This document shows positions 11,786 through 24,646 of a stretch of DNA of 64,000 nt, piece after piece. Positions within the stretch are counted from its first letter, which is position 1. Each line of letters opens with the position of its first letter. This DNA comes from Orychophragmus violaceus (Eukaryota > Streptophyta > Magnoliopsida > Brassicales > Brassicaceae): assembly GCA_030180135.1 (NCBI GenBank), contig CM058240.1, positions 72,659,581-72,723,580 on the forward strand. The letters are read 5' to 3'. Made by a program: the position numbers and the translations under genes. The notes beneath the pieces were generated by a model. That model worked only from the letters and a program-made list of their open reading frames with translations, searched no databases and was not told the DNA's origin.

Positions 11786-12318
11786 ATGGAGTTAGCAACT
11801 CCGAATGCCAAAAAGAAATTATTTTTTAGTGTTAACAAGGATGGTGCTGGTGGGAAAGAAACTTGGGGAAAGCTTATTGGCACATATGGTGACTGCTATA
11901 TTGATATAAATGATCCCAATTATGATAATGGAGAGGAAACATATGATGGACTTGTTGATTCACTTGGATGATTACAAAACGGTTGTGGTTTCCATCATTG
12001 AGGAGTACCTTAGCACCGTTGATGTGAAAGTGGTTGCATCTGACCTTAGAGAACTTGATTTGAGTGAATATCATCTTTACTTCACCAAGCGACTTATCTC
12101 TATGGCTATGAACATGCGAAATAAGTAGAAGGAAATGGCTTTAATGTTACTCTTTACACTGTATATTGATGTCATTCTACATGATCAATTAGGAATGAGT
12201 AAGACTTCTTAGATCTTTTGATGATTTTGTAGTGGACTTACTTGATATTGTTGATTTCCTCTCCTTGTTTAGGGCTCGGATCGTTGACGAGATTCTTTAT
12301 CCATTTTCTTCTAGCTAG
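11786..12318 (+). pseudogene. MA3-domain translation regulator (MRF/ECIP1-like) pseudogene
   Basis: The first frame (11786-11971) reads GKETWGKLIGTYGDCYIDINDPNYDNGEE and YDGLVDS, the linker before the first MA3 domain in plant MRF/ECIP1-type proteins. After a frameshift near 11960 it continues with LDDYKTVVVSIIEEYLSTVDVKVV and SDLRELDLSEYHLYFTKRLISMAM, MA3 helices. After a stop at about 12126, degraded sequence remains recognisable (VVDLLDIVDFLSLF ... VDEIL, to about 12310). Intact family members bind eIF4A and adjust translation with energy state. This copy has lost its frame and most of its repeats, so it should be inactive. Confidence 0.78.
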
Positions 12319-14960
12319 AGACAAGAAGAATTTCAATAATATTTGAAAGGTTTCCACACTATTTTAAATTCAATGAACTTGAACAAATTATTTTCACACT
12401 ATTTCATATTCATATCAACAATAGTCGTTGAAAGAAACACTATCTTGTGGCGATGAGTAGTTGTGCGACAACTACCAACTTGATCAATTAAAACAAAACG
12501 ATCCACAATAATCTAACTCCCATCAACTAACTGTGAAACAAAACCATTGCTTTGATTCCCTCTAATTGAAAATTGAATATTTGAACCTTATAACAAATAA
12601 CCAAAAATACAAAAAAAAACAAAATTTACATTGAAAAAACCAAACTAAAAGTCCAAATTTGTTAACAATAATAATTACAGTTCATCCACCAATATAAGTT
12701 CAAATGAACAACGTCCAAAACCTATTTCCTACAACCATGTTTGTACCATTTTGACGAAAACAATGGCGTCCAATCTTTGTAGGACGTGAATGTGATACAT
12801 ATCCATATCCGTGAGCTAGACCAACCTGAACCGTATAAGTCCAACTTTGAATATAGCCATCAAAATAGAGAATTTTTTTTTTCAATACAAACATCATCAA
12901 CATCAAGATAATCATGAAGATCAGCAGAAAACCTTCCTACTTATATGAATCAGAATCACAATTATCATTGTCATGATGATTAATGGAATCATCTACTGCT
13001 CAATCATGAATATCACAATCAGTTACGTTTGTTTTATCCAAACTTTATGATTCATCACAATCCTTGTTATCTTATTCTTCAAAACTCTCAAACGTTTCAT
13101 TTTCATTAGTACCACAATAAGACATTGTCTTATTGTCTTTCTATCCACTACTAGCTGTATGAACACAAAGACTCTCGCCAGTAATAAAAATTTAAACGAA
13201 TACAATACATCAATAATAAATAAATAAATAAAATAAATAAAACAACACAATTAAATTCAAAAGATACACCAAACTTTATACAACCCTTGATTACAACCCA
13301 TGAATAATTCAAAAAAAAATATAAATAACACTAACATAAGAACAATTAAAATCTTATAACTAAAAATTTAAATCTTTTTAAAAATAATATACAAAACACA
13401 TCACTTCTAGATGTTAAAAAATGTTTGGTTGTGCCTACCCAAACAAAACTCATAACTATGATCAATACATAAACATTAAAAACATAAAAAAAAACAAAAC
13501 AATTTAAACAAAAAATAACTAAAATTATAAAACGATGTAGATTTTCTAAAACCAATAATACCTTAAAACAAAACAAAAAAATGCAAAAAACAGATGATAA
13601 AAATCAGAAAATATAAAAACATATATATGCTTAGTATTGGATTTTTTACCTACATTTGATCATCATATTGTACTAGCTCAAACCACAAGATTCAGACATC
13701 GAATCTATAAAACAGATGAAAATAGGCTAAAACATCTACTATTAAAATAAAATCAAAGATTAAAGATTATAATTTTGACAAAAAGAAAAAACTCATACCT
13801 TTTGTGGTCGCATTAAGAAGCATGTCACTACCACTCGTACCACTCATATGATCATGTTCACCTACATAAGAAATTTATAAATTTATTCACGAATAATAAT
13901 ATCCTTAGGAAATTATTTTTAATAAAACTTAAAGAACCAATAAAATTATCCTATATATAAACACAGAATTGAACATGAAACAATAAAATATTCATTCAAC
14001 ACAAATAAACGGGTATCCTTAAAATGTAAATAAAGGAGTACTTGACTATATGCGAGAAAGTGGTAGACCGGTGATAATTTCGGATGGAATCGTAAAACTG
14101 TAGTCAGAAGAGGACATTTATAAATTAGTGCATAGATAAACAAGCATGCTGGAATATAACGTTAGTGAATAACTAAAATTCGACCAAACTCTAGAACCTA
14201 ACCACATAAAAAAACATGCATGAAATACTAAACAAGGCACCAAGTATTATACAGAAATAATCTAGGATTTACACCATTCTCAATATTTGTTTAGGTTAAG
14301 ATATTCATCGATTGATATAATAGAATATTCTTTTTGTTAGTATAAACTCATTTTTTATTTTATATAACACGATTAAGATATATAAGGCTTTTAACCAATG
14401 ATTTGGCAATTTGCGATTAGAAAGATTTCCATTAAGATAATAATGTAATAATTCTATATTAAGTTCTTTATTAACAAAATTAAGTAAGGATATAACCTAA
14501 TTTATCATTAGATTTTCCACATATATATATTTGGTGATTGTTTGCTACGGGAAACTATTTTCTGGACAGCATTAGAAACTGTAAAATTTATGTTTTAAAA
14601 ATACAATTGGATACCCGCTTTATTTTTGTTCTAATATATATTTTTAATATTATTTTTCCTTAAATAATAAATATTATTAAAGATGTAATTAAGCAAGCTA
14701 ATCTTCATGCTTATTAAGAGTGTGAGGGTAATTACAATGTCAATTTACACATATTGACTCAATTTACAATAACTTATCATATTTATAAATTTTTAGGATA
14801 ATGAAAATATATTTTCATTTTTTAACGAACTAAAGAAGGAAAAAAGATATGAAAATTTTGAATCGATATGCAACATCCAACCTTCCAGTGTCAATCTTAC
14901 TTGATAAGCAAAATGGTACATGGGATACATAACAACTTCAAGAACTAAGGCCTAGTTAAT
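12319..14960. other. AT-rich intergenic DNA
   Basis: This 2.6 kb contains only short, biased open frames, which I regard as chance. I see no RNA gene and no complete mobile element. Decayed transposon DNA is likely but cannot be assigned to a family. Confidence 0.5.
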
Positions 14961-16165
14961 TTAGCACTATGGCGGAATCTAAGTGTAAGATATTGTTCTG
15001 CGGTTGAGCAGGCTGGCCATCAACTAATTAGCAAAATCTTCGTTCCACCATTGCCAACTCCGGATTCGAAATACTGGGGTTTAACTCCGACTGGCCACTA
15101 TACAGTTAAGACTGCCTATCATTTCGCTAATTCTGAGGAGACAGCTTCTTCTGATCATCTACCACCTTTAGCAACAAATCCTGACATTGGGAAAGCCATT
15201 TGGAATGTTGATATGTTCTGAAACTAAAATACTTTCTATGGAATACATGTTCGAAGGTGCGACAAAAGGAAATCAGTATTCACGGAGAGTTAATGTTGAT
15301 GCTCTATGTCCACGTTGTTGGTCTGATATTAAAACGATTGCTCACGTTTTATTTATGTGTCCTTACGCACAAATTGCTTGGAGACTGATAGGTTCTAACG
15401 TTCTGAGTTTCAACCAAGCAGACACAAATTTTGAAGACAAGCTACAAATTCTATTGGAACTATACAATAGAACACAATTACCTCTAGAGAAAATAATTGT
15501 CTCATTTTGGGTCTTGTGGAGACTTTGGAAAAGTCGAAACGAGCTATGCTTTTCAGGTAAGAACCTCACAAAGAAGGATACAGTGGACCAAGCTATGGAG
15601 GATTTTAGTGAATGGATTACTTGCACATCAACAACCACCAATAATTGGACTACAACATTTGAAGCATCAACAAGAACACACAGGTAAAACCTACCAATGG
15701 ATGGGTCAAATGCAGTTATGATGCTTCGTATCATTACGGTTCTCGCACTTCAGGCATTGGCTGGATTATTCGGGATAGTCAGAGAACCCATTTACACAGT
15801 GGCATAGGCAAATATCAGGGAAGACTAACTATTGAAGAAGCAGAATGTACAACACCCCTTTGGTCTCTACAAGCGACATGGTCTCTGGGTTTCAAATTGG
15901 TAGAGTTTGAGGAGATAACCTCATCATTAACAAGGCGATACACAATAAATTTCCAAATTTGAAGCTTAGATATTACATAAGCACAATTAGACAGTGGATG
16001 GAACGCATTGACAATGTCAAAATCTCTCACAAACGGAGATCAATCAATCATTGTGCAGATATGCTTGCTTATAAGGATACATTACCACCTAACCAATGGT
16101 ATATTTATAATTTATGTCCTTTCTGTCTTTTGGAAACAATTTGTAATGATGAACATTAATGAAAT
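14961..16165 (+). mobile_element. LINE 3' fragment (zf-RVT and RNase H), decayed
   Basis: The frame around 15020-15180 (KYWGLTPTGHYTVKTAYHFA) is the region after reverse transcriptase in plant LINEs. The open frame 15187-15687 then gives the zf-RVT motif (CPRCWSDIKTIAHVLFMCPYAQIAW) and the following WVLWRLWKSRNELCF segment. Further on, shifted frames carry an RNase H remnant (GIGWIIRDSQ; EEAEC; NHCADMLA) up to about 16110. The reverse transcriptase core is absent, and there are several frameshifts. I found no target duplication. Confidence 0.75.
15187..15687 (+). pseudogene. LINE zf-RVT domain fragment
   Basis: This 166-residue frame has the zinc-binding reverse-transcriptase motif, two CxxC-like pairs with a His (CPRC ... 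H ... C), then the Trp-rich segment seen in plant LINE pol C-termini. It is part of the decayed element described at 14961-16165. A second, fuller zf-RVT copy lies on the other strand at 37076-38260. Confidence 0.72.
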
Positions 16166-16390
16166 AAAATATTGTTGGAAAACAAAAAATACGCAACAAC
16201 CAAGGTCATAAGGCGGAGCCTGTTTTCGACAACTTGATAATCTCATGGTTGAGCTCATCAACAAGTGACAGAAATGGAGGGGATAAAGGAAGAGAAAAGG
16301 TAGAAGAGAAGGATGAGGAAAGAAAGTTTTAGGGGTTGAACCCAATTTGATAGATGATTGTTAATCGATAGTTTGCTTACAATCACCAAA

Positions 16391-16500
16391 TGACTTTAAT
16401 AAAGAAGGAAAACACAATGGCCAGTGAATTGGGCTTGGAAGTGTAAGACAAAGATGAGTAAACATAAGCCCATATAAGAGCCCAAGATGAATTCATGTCA
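16391..16500. repeat. Dispersed repeat, copy A (second copy near 51580)
   Basis: This segment (aatggccagtgaattgggct ... gcccaagatgaattc) is nearly repeated at about 51580-51690, with scattered substitutions and a small gap. On the minus strand, sequence downstream of it reads RLFNFEDKVVLYHGSID, which may be the tail of a retroelement pol. The family is uncertain. Confidence 0.55.
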
Positions 16501-16577
16501 ATACTCCCGTGGTAGAGAACAACCTTGTCCTCAAAGTTGAAGAGGCGCATAACAGAAAACCTTGAACTAACTACCGT

Positions 16578-17642
16578 TCACAGCCTTGGCAATGCCACCG
16601 CTTGACAAGATCTAAGCAAAACCTCACCAATCTTGTATCCCATACCTTCTGGTGCAATCTCGTTTGAACAATGGATATTTACCTTGACAGCTATATCAGT
16701 TGCAGAAGCTCCAGCTAATTCAAATTTCTCCAGTGCAACCTTCACACATTCATTTATCTCCATTTATGTGCCCATGCATGTAGCTGGTTCTGTTATCCCC
16801 TCAAAACCAGACACGAGTGAAGTTTCCTCATCGAGAAACAATCTTGAGTTTATACTTTTTTCCAAATTTAACCATGAACATAAAACACCCATTTCACCCA
16901 TCCAAGATATTCTGTTTGTAGCTCTATAAACTATCTCACAGATGATATGAAAGTCTGGTTCAAAATTTACTTTTTAGAGTAACCATGCTCCAGTGGTCTT
17001 GGAGAATGATACTTTCCATAGAAAAAGATTACCCTCCTTAAGTTCACATAATTAGGAATAGTGAATTGAAGGAGTGTGATTATGTTGGCTGCATTCACTT
17101 GTAGCTCATGTTCCTTGATGTTAAAGTGCTTATGGATATTGTTGAGACGAGAGCCTGCATATAGCGTTTCTCTACCGAGGGTATCAAGAAAGTTCGTATG
17201 CCACCAACTCTGAGAAACCCCATTGTCATGATCTGAAACCTCTCTTCCAACATTATTTACCCATGTGTCCTCTAAGATGATCCCACAAAAATCACTATAA
17301 CCTTGAAATCCTTGAAATCCCGCATTCCTTGACGTGTCGAAAGATGACGACGTTATGAACATGTTGCACTCATATGTACTTCCATATACTCTGCTTTGTC
17401 TTAACTTGAACTTGAAGGTATGTTGTTGTGTCTTGTCTCTATATTGACTTTTGTTTTTGCAGTTGAACCGTCGCAGCTTATGAAACTCCCACTTGTTCTC
17501 CATGTAAGATTTCATATCACCGCAGAGAAGGGCGTTGTTTTTTGACCCTTCCAGAAACTCACTTGAAGCTCATTCTTGCTTTGCACTTGAGAATATGTCT
17601 CAACAACTAACAATGCTTGCACTCAAACCCCACAGATCCTTC
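16578..17642 (-). pseudogene. Unrecognised broken coding-like fragments next to the outer retrotransposon
   Basis: Minus-strand open frames at 16967-17515 (182 residues) and 16578-16763 (61 residues; EKFELAGASATDIAVKV) are longer than expected for AT-rich DNA, but I recognise no family. The outer copia element inserted at the right edge (17642/17643). Open frames continue on the far side (33796-34330, minus), so one host locus may have been split. This could equally be chance or old transposon sequence. Confidence 0.35.
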
Positions 17643-18280
17643 TGTTGGATCCCTATGGATCTAGGGTTTGTTATATTGAAATTTAGAACCAACCTCGTTC
17701 TTACCTTTGGCAGCGGAAGAAGATGGTGAACGAGATCAGTGGAGCAACGCAACGCTTTGCCTCTACCAGATACACACGCACGCTCGCTGGAAACGGGATG
17801 CTAGTGCCGGATCAATGGGGATCGATGGTGTCTGGTGTGTCAAGTGTTTCTGTCAAGAAAACTGGACGGCTCTATTGTTTAGGTCGAAACTAATCAGCTT
17901 TTATTCGACCTAAACGTGCTTAACGGGCCAGACTCAATTAAGCCATAACCCGAAAAGCCTGTTCGGAAAATCCGAACTGTGTCGACCGACACACAAGCTG
18001 TGTCGATCGACACAACACCATTATATCGATTCTTATGTGTATTTCAATACACATAATATGATCATTGCCACAATGATCATTCCCATGTCGTAGCTTCCAG
18101 TTCGCTTAGGTGTGTGACCTTATAGGATCATACAATACTGGCAGTAAGTCCACGACCTACATAATGCAAGAGGCTTCTAGCAAAGCATTGCAAACGCCCA
18201 GTATTATACGAATGTCTGATCTCGACACACAACTATCACAGGAGTGAGTACAAGTGTGATTTCAGGACACTATCCCAACA
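17643..18280 (-). repeat. 3' LTR of outer copia element
   Basis: 638 bp running tgttggatcc...tatcccaaca, matched by 33141-33776. It holds the palindrome pair at 17979-17992 and 18000-18013. The following bases (atctcccacttgtactgg, reading as a polypurine tract on the element strand) mark it as the 3' LTR of a minus-strand element. Confidence 0.95.
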
Positions 18281-18463
18281 ATCTCCCACTTGTACTGGAA
18301 TCATCAATTCCTATAATCCTTTTGTCTCTATATCTCGATTTGGCATAAGGCAAGATCTGTGTCATCCTTATTAAGCCAACATCGTGTTTATCGAACTCCT
18401 GATCTCATACTGAACATTACAAATAACTGAACTACAGTTCGTTTGAGTGCGGCCACACATTCT

Positions 18464-19087
18464 TGTTGGATAGTTCAGTTGATTAATCCTGATTCAGTTC
18501 ATCAGATTAATAGTCCTAAACATGGATCTAGGTTCTCTTGTAATAGAAACATTATGATCTCACCTTTTACCTGTTTGTTGCAGCGGAAGGATTAGAACAG
18601 GTCAGAGATCAGATAGATGCACCGAGGGATGAATCCTCCAAAGGTTCACACACGCTTCACAAGGAAATGGCTGCTAGACCACGAGGAAGAGAGGCGCAGA
18701 GAGAGAGGAGAATCGCGGCTGGGTATTAGGGTTAGGGAGAAGAGACTTGGCTATTAGTCATTAAAAGCCTTCTCTTTCCCTTTTGGGCTTTTGGGCCCAA
18801 TCTGATTAAATCCCATTTAATCAGACCCATTAATCTCTCTCTTAGTACGACAAATGCCTAGCACTTTTGTCGTACTTCTGCTAAGCCGTTCCAACACATT
18901 TTCCTGTTAGCTTAGGCGTGTGACCCATATGGGATCATATAATAAAGGCAATAAGTCCAAGACTTATAGATCATGAGCGGACTCTAGCAAGCCATCATGA
19001 TCCCCAGTATTATATGACTTATGTCTGATCTCGACATACTCTTACTTTCTAGAGACAGTACCGAGATTACTGGACACAATTCCAACA
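18464..19087 (-). repeat. 3' LTR of nested copia element
   Basis: 624 bp running tgttggatag...aattccaaca, followed by the atctcccacttgtactgg polypurine-type junction. It matches 26560-27183 except for c/a near its right end (ggacac versus ggacaa). Confidence 0.95.
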
Positions 19088-21931
19088 ATCTCCCACTTGT
19101 ACTGGAATCTCTGTATTCATAATCCTTTTGTCTCAATATCTCGATTAGTCATAAGGCAAGATTGGTGTCATCCTTATAAAGCCTAATCTTGTTCATCGGA
19201 CTCTGATTTGATACTGACAATCCAAACGACTCGGGAAAGTCCGTTTGAGCATGGCCATGCGTTTTCCAGTATTCAAATCTCCGATTGGCCTAGAGATATT
19301 CACTCCATTTATATTGGAGGGACAAATCCCATCTTGTTCCATCACTGTAAACTACTCATTTCATGATGTACCCAAACAAGGTCCTTATAGCTATCACAGA
19401 ATGATAGCGTTAGACAATGATCAAAGTACATCAGTCCATGTGCAGTCACATGCATGTGAACTCAGGTCTAAGGACTATACTCTATAGTCGTAGTAAGAAT
19501 CTCTTATGACACAGATATAAATATCCTGAAGAGTTCTTATAAGCGGGTCTTGTCCGGTCGTATGTTCCCCAACATACACCTATGTACTGACTTTGATGCC
19601 GCGCATCTATGACACACTAAGACTTTGTCATAAGTCACGTACCAATCCAGTCTCACACGGTTGTTGGTGTTCCAATTTCAACAACCTTCGACTAGGGACA
19701 TGATGATATAAACCATCTATCAAATATAGGGTCTTATGACCAAGCTAAATGACTTTGATAACTCAAGATCAAGTCATTTACTTCGATGACCTATAAAATG
19801 GTTCATTTCATTTTGGAACGATTATTTCATCACAGTTAAAATAATCTTGAAATAATAATTTCATTAAACATCATTATATGTTTTACAAGAACATATCAAT
19901 AACTAAATAAAGCCCTTTACTAACTCCCACTGAAATTAAGACTACATCTTAATTTCACTTATCCTACAGCAACAGTCCGCGACTCGTGCTTAGGCTCAAG
20001 GAGTGGCTTCGTTAATAGATTAGCAACGTTCTCATTCGTTGAAACTTGCTGATCTACTTAACATCTCTGTCATTTATCTTACGGAATAGGTTATTCCACT
20101 AAGTGTTTGGATCTTTGATGTGCAGCTAGTCTCATCTAAGCTGGGAATCACATCAAGTTCAGTGATGAACTATTCTTTCCAAACAACCTCTTTCGCCGCT
20201 TCCAAAGCTGCGAAACATTCAGTTTAAGTCATGGAGTCAGCAACAGTGCCGTGCACCGCCAGACAGACACAAGACATATCCGGACTGTGACCGGAAATCA
20301 TCTTTGTCTGTTGGAAACTTGCCTTTCAGACTCTATCGACTTGTAGCACCTCACTTTCTTCTTTACCTAAGGAACTTATCCTTAGTATTGTTCAAATACT
20401 TTAGAATATTCTTTACGGCAATCCAGTGATTCTTTGCTGGATTTGACTGGTCTTTACTTGTTTTGCTTAACATTAAAGCAATATCAAAACAAGTACGTGT
20501 CATGGCATACATGATAGATCCAATTGCCGTCGCATATGAATCCTATCCATGCATTCAAGCTCAGCAGTTATCGTAGGACACTGCTTCTTGCTTAACGTAT
20601 TGCCATGTGACATTGGCTTAAAAACCCTTCTTGGAGTGCTGAAAACGTGTAGGACTTTGTCAATTTAAGAATCCTGACTTTGTCCTACCAGCTCTTCTGG
20701 ATCTCTATCTTTAGATCCAGAATCCAAGACTTTTTGTGGTTTTACCCATGTCAATCACTAAACCAACTCCCAAGCCAGTCCTTTACCGACTACAGCATTG
20801 GGACGTTATTTCCGAGAATCAGTATGTCATCGACATACAATATGAGAAATGCAATATCGCTCCCATTTATCTATTAGTAAACGCATAGTTCCATTTCGTT
20901 CATGTTCAAGTCAAAACCTTGACTACTTCAATAGAACGAAGATTCCTATTCCGATATGCTTGCTTCCATCCATGTATGGATCGATGAAGTCAACTTACAC
21001 AAAATGTAATTTTCGGAGTCCGAGCTCACTTTCACTTCTTGAACTTCGCAGATTCGTCGCTTTCGTTGATCATCAGATCATGCGAACTTTCAATGATCAT
21101 CAGGTTCAACTAATGACGAGAAATCACTCTCGTATTAGTGACTGATTCTTTCATATCTGCGAACTTCAGGCTCCACAGGTGTAGATTCTACAGAAGTCTG
21201 TAAATCCTTCCGCTGCTCTCCCTCAATAGGTTAAGCAGCCTCCTGTATTTCTCGAATTTCTTCGAGTTGTACTTTTACTCCCACTGTTCTTCTTGGAAAG
21301 TAATTTCCTTCTTAGAAAACAGAATGGTCGTAAAAATACCGAGCCTTGGTTTCCCTGAGAAAACTTCGAGTTATACTTTTACTCCCACTGTTCTTCTTGG
21401 AAAATAACTTCCTTTCTTAGAAAACAGATTGGACGTAAAAGTAACAAGCCTTAGTTTCTCTAGGACAACCAGCGAAGTAGCACTACTACAAATACTCAGT
21501 AAAGACAAATTTGGATCGATTCCAATCCACATTTACGTGGTGTCTTTCAACTGATATTTGTGGAACTATTTCAGCGTAAACTTAGATATTTTAGAGCGTT
21601 ATTCTTTAAATAATATCATGGAAGATTCGTGTGACTCATCTTTAATCATTTCTTATAAGATCTGATTCTTTCTCACAGAAAAACCTTCAGTTTTTCAGGA
21701 GAAATGAGCTGTGAAATGACTTCACACTCAATCAGATGATCACACCATCGATGACTTAAGTATTCTCACTTGGATCTAATCCAAAGTCTCAATACTTCTG
21801 TCACTCACATTCTATACCTCATTCTAGAACTCTTTCGACCATGTCAAAGAATTCCTTCTTGTGTCTCATCAAATGAACACATTCTTACTCACTGAATTAA
21901 TCAGTCGAGACAATGAAGTACAGAAAATTTT
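19088..21931 (-). pseudogene. Decayed pol of nested copia element
   Basis: The sequence follows the minus-strand pol of the outer element with many substitutions, deletions and frameshifts. For example, the RNase H region near 20100-20230 lacks about 65 bp that the outer element has near 28020-28090. Blocks for RNase H, reverse transcriptase and integrase can be followed in the same order, but no long frame survives. It cannot encode the enzymes needed for its own movement. Confidence 0.8.
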
Positions 21932-22424
21932 CTCTGGCATTACTGCTCATCGGACCACATACATGAGTATGTTCAATCTCCAATAAGCCTTTGGGCCTTT
22001 CTCTAGCTCGGCTAAGATGGGCCCTTTGTCTTTTGGTCTAGTAAGCAGAATTCAAGTCTCATAAGACATTCATTCAAATGAGCCCAACAGTTCATAACTA
22101 TGGGATTTCTGAATCCGACTTACTCTCTGTGACCAAGACACATTTATGCCAAGAAAATCAGGTTTAATTCATCAGATTTAAACCAATTTGGTATTTATGT
22201 TACATTTAAGCACTCTTTGGTTTAAGATATAAAACCCATTCCATGAATAGGGTGCTACAATTAATATTTCATTAAGATCAAAAGAACAAAACTTGTCTTT
22301 TATCAAAATGAAAAACATTCAAATTCTTACAAGAAAATGAAAGACAACACTGCTTAAAGCAGGTACTTTGTAGCAATTACTTAATACAAAAACAAGCCTC
22401 AAAGGGATCTATAAGTGAAAAACC

Positions 22425-22991
22425 CTACGGCTGAGGCAGCATCCCTAGCTCCTTCCAGACATGTAGTTTCACTTGCCCTTTCTTCAACGTTCTACTGTTG
22501 CTTAGGCTCTGCATATTATCACAAATATCAGTGCCACAACCAGTATCCAATACCTTTAAAGTAGAACTTGAAGTAATAACATGAATACCTGAGGTAGTGG
22601 TCGCATACATCGACTTTAATTCCTCATCATCTTCCATGAATTTAATGCAATCTCTCTTCCAATGCCCTGTCTCCTTACAGTAGCAGCACTTACCAACGTA
22701 AGAGGTATCTGACTCGGGCTCAGAAGACACACGCTTGCCATGATTCAAAATCTGGACAACTTTGTCTTCACCCTTGTCAGCATTAGGTTTAGTAAACCTA
22801 CCCTTCTCATTCATGAGATTGTACAGGGTACTCTTCACGTTTGGCTCAACTGTCTTGAGCATATCATGTAGTTCAGTCAACGTCTTCGTTAAGCCTTTCT
22901 TGATATAGTTCCTTACGAACTTATCATAGCTTGACGGCAGTGACTGCAGAATGATCTCAGTTGCCAATTCCTGGCTAACTGGATAATCCAT
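22425..22991 (-). pseudogene. gag C-terminal half, element orientation (palindrome arm 1)
   Basis: The 188-residue frame has the second half of gag (YPVSQELATEIILQSLPSSY), the CCHC knuckle (CCYCKETGHWKRDC) and the protease core (VLDTGCGTDIC), then ends early at WKELGMLPQP. It lacks the gag N-terminus. Its residues after the first Met are identical to those of the last 187 residues of the plus-strand frame at 23114-24133, because it lies in the inverted repeat. Confidence 0.85.
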
Positions 22992-23284
22992 TATATTCTA
23001 TTGAGGGTAACTGATGTTATTGAATATAATGCGTGATTAATCATATTAATTTTAATGCGAGATTAATCATATTGAACATATTAACTAAAATCCTTTTATC
23101 TTAATTTTCAGTTATGACTAGCACAAACAATCAAAACACTTTCTCGATCCGGTCTGTCCTTGAGATGGACAAGCTGAACGGATCAAATTTCTTGACTTGG
23201 TCGCGGAACCTGAGGCTAGTCCTCAGACAGGAGAGAAAGGACTATGTCCTTGAGAGAGCTCTCCCCGTAAGGATCGGGTCCAAT
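22989..23284 (+). repeat. Direct repeat, copy 1 (leader plus gag start)
   Basis: This segment recurs at 24647-24942 with a constant offset of 1658 bp. It starts cattatattctattgagggt and ends ggatcgggtccaat. It contains 125 bp of leader and the first 57 gag codons, with no difference seen by eye. Confidence 0.88.
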
Positions 23285-24133
23285 GCTTCTCATGCAGTAT
23301 ATGATGCTTGGAATAAGCATTATAATGATGCGGTAGATGTGCGTGGTCTGATATTGGCTACCATGGATTCAGACTTGCAGAAGCAATATGAGAACATGGA
23401 GTCGCCAATAGAGATGATCAGCAGCCTGAAATTGAAATTTCAGGAGCAGATAAGAGTGGAGAGATACCGGTTGGTTAAGTCTCTCACTAGCTGCAAGCTA
23501 CCAAATGATAATCCAGTAAGTCCTCATGTCAGTAAAATGATGGGTTACATTGATAACCTGAGGAAACTGGATTATCCAGTTAGCCAGGAATTGGCAACTG
23601 AGATCATTCTGCAGTCACTGCCGTCAAGCTATGATAAGTTCGTAAGGAACTATATCAAGAAAGGCTTAACGAAGACGTTGACTGAACTACATGATATGCT
23701 CAAGACAGTTGAGCCAAACGTGAAGAGTACCCTGTACAATCTCATGAATGAGAAGGGTAGGTTTACTAAACCTAATGCTGACAAGGGTGAAGACAAAGTT
23801 GTCCAGATTTTGAATCATGGCAAGCGTGTGTCTTCTGAGCCCGAGTCAGATACCTCTTACGTTGGTAAGTGCTGCTACTGTAAGGAGACAGGGCATTGGA
23901 AGAGAGATTGCATTAAATTCATGGAAGATGATGAGGAATTAAAGTCGATGTATGCGACCACTACCTCAGGTATTCATGTTATTACTTCAAGTTCTACTTT
24001 AAAGGTATTGGATACTGGTTGTGGCACTGATATTTGTGATAATATGCAGAGCCTAAGCAACAGTAGAACGTTGAAGAAAGGGCAAGTGAAACTACATGTC
24101 TGGAAGGAGCTAGGGATGCTGCCTCAGCCGTAG
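23114..24133 (+). pseudogene. gag with knuckle and protease start, inverted copy (palindrome arm 2)
   Basis: This 339-residue frame is open from the gag start (TFSIRSVLEMDKLNGSNFL) through MMGYIDNLRKLDYPVSQEL, the CCHC knuckle and VLDTGCGTDIC, ending at WKELGMLPQP. It runs opposite to the element that contains it. It has its own leader (22991-23113), so the inverted segment includes 5' untranslated sequence. Related gags continue into protease and integrase; this one stops early. It could encode a capsid-type protein only if transcribed from the plus strand. The family relation is clear; expression is unknown. Confidence 0.85.
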
Positions 24134-24646
24134 GGTTTTTCACTTATAGATCCCTTTGAGGCTTGTTTTTGTATTAAGTAATTGCTACAAAGTACCTGCT
24201 TTAAGCAGTGTTGTCTTTCATTTTCTTGTAAGAATTTGAATGTTTTTCATTTTGATAAAAGACAAGTTTTGTTCTTTTGATCTTAATGAAATATTAATTG
24301 TAGCACCCTATTCATGGAATGGGTTTTATATCTTAAACCAAAGAGTGCTTAAATGTAACATAAATACCAAATTGGTTTAAATCTGATGAATTAAACCTGA
24401 TTTTCTTGGCATAAATGTGTCTTGGTCACAGAGAGTAAGTCGGATTCAGAAATCCCATAGTTATGAACTGTTGGGCTCATTTGAATGAATGTCTTATGAG
24501 ACTTGAATTCTGCTTACTAGACCAAAAGACAAAGGGCCCATCTTAGCCGAGCTAGAGAAAGGCCCAAAGGCTTATTGGAGATTGAACATACTCATGTATG
24601 TGGTCCGATGAGCAGTAATGCCAGAGGAAACTGATGTTATTGGAAT

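Larger units (their letters stand above)
21932..24626. repeat. Large inverted repeat: 1,059-bp arms, 577-bp spacer
   Basis: Arm 1 is 21932-22990 and arm 2 is 23568-24626. Paired positions sum to 46558 at every point I checked (21937/24621, 22425/24133, 22990/23568), so no net indel separates the arms, and their encoded residues are identical. The spacer (22991-23567) holds a leader and the gag N-terminal half. A transcript through it could form a stem of about 1 kb. Confidence 0.9.

Noticed and set aside
12700..13576. Several 70-codon frames on the minus strand
   Set aside because: They are biased to Phe, Leu, Ile and Val as expected from AT-rich DNA and show no family pattern.
17707..17913. 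A 68-codon frame repeated exactly at 33205-33411
   Set aside because: Both copies lie in the two LTRs of the outer element, so the duplication is the LTR pair and not a conserved small gene.
23114..24133. Plus-strand 339-residue frame as a host zinc-knuckle gene
   Set aside because: It is gag sequence of the copia element, an inverted copy of the minus-strand frame at 22425-22991.
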